From Candidatus Zixiibacteriota bacterium (GTDB taxonomy: Bacteria; Zixibacteria; MSB-5A5; GN15; FEB-12), in assembly GCA_021163775.1 (NCBI GenBank), contig JAGGTI010000130.1, positions 1 to 37,808 of the forward strand: DNA of 37,808 bases, read 5' to 3'. The position numbers and the translations under genes are program-made. The notes under the pieces were generated by a model. It saw only the letters and a program-made list of their open reading frames with translations, searched no databases and was not told the DNA's origin. Positions 37,588 through 37,808 of the stretch are shown piece by piece (within the stretch, counting starts at the first letter, position 1; each line of letters opens with the position of its first letter).

Positions 37588-37808
37588 ATGATAAATCGTA
37601 TGAGATCAATAGTCCTTAGCGCCGTGTTGCTCTTGCTTATGGCCGGATCTGGTTTTGGTCAGACGACTCCAGTTGTTACAGATATCGGTGATCAGACTAT
37701 CGCCGAAGGTGCGACATTCACGACGATCAGTCTTGATGATTTTGTTTCGGACCTTGACAACACCGATGCCGAGATGACCTGGACTTACGCTGGCAACACC
37801 GAGTTGAC
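37588..37808 (+). CDS. Secreted Ig/cadherin-like protein, truncated by the window end (not in ORF track)
   Basis: Manual translation MINRMRSIVLSAVLLLLMAGSGFGQTTPVVTDIGDQTIAEGATFTTISLDDFVSDLDNTDAEMTWTYAGNTELT; ggaga RBS upstream. Confidence 0.8.
   Translation, partial: MINRMRSIVLSAVLLLLMAGSGFGQTTPVVTDIGDQTIAEGATFTTISLDDFVSDLDNTDAEMTWTYAGNTEL

Noticed and set aside
1-37808. CRISPR arrays, tRNA or rRNA genes
   Set aside because: No regularly spaced direct repeats, tRNA-like cloverleaf or rRNA motifs were seen by eye. The repeats present are dispersed palindromes.

Overview
The window is bacterial chromosomal DNA. The C-terminal PNPFNP sorting domains and dockerin-like repeats suggest an FCB-group or candidate-phylum (Zixibacteria-like) organism; this is inference only. 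The first ~41 bp look like an untrimmed Nextera read-2 adapter, so position 1 is probably a contig end. Main blocks: (1) hflX, a degenerate M1-type metallopeptidase homologue, a P-loop NTPase, an M24 aminopeptidase, NUDIX, murJ and a glycosyltransferase. (2) A classical origin-proximal cluster: rpmH-rnpA-yidD-yidC-mnmE-mnmG-rsmG-parA-parB-M23 peptidase-bactofilin. It contains one perfect and one near-perfect parS site and is followed by a DnaA-box cluster. (3) moxR, an isoaspartyl peptidase and a DUF58 protein, then a REP-associated tyrosine transposase (RAYT) embedded in many REP-like palindromes. (4) A secreted T9SS-tail protein, a GNAT and a catalytically degenerate alpha/beta hydrolase. 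(5) A 10-kb run of secreted proteins combining cohesin-like, dockerin-like and T9SS-type sorting domains. The best leads are: the mnmE start separated from its body by an A10 run; GTAG-headed REP-like palindromes and a second nested-palindrome family around the RAYT; an in-frame amber codon in a signal peptide; two apparent pseudoenzymes; parS sites inside mnmG and rsmG; and the cohesin/dockerin/sorting-tail cluster.
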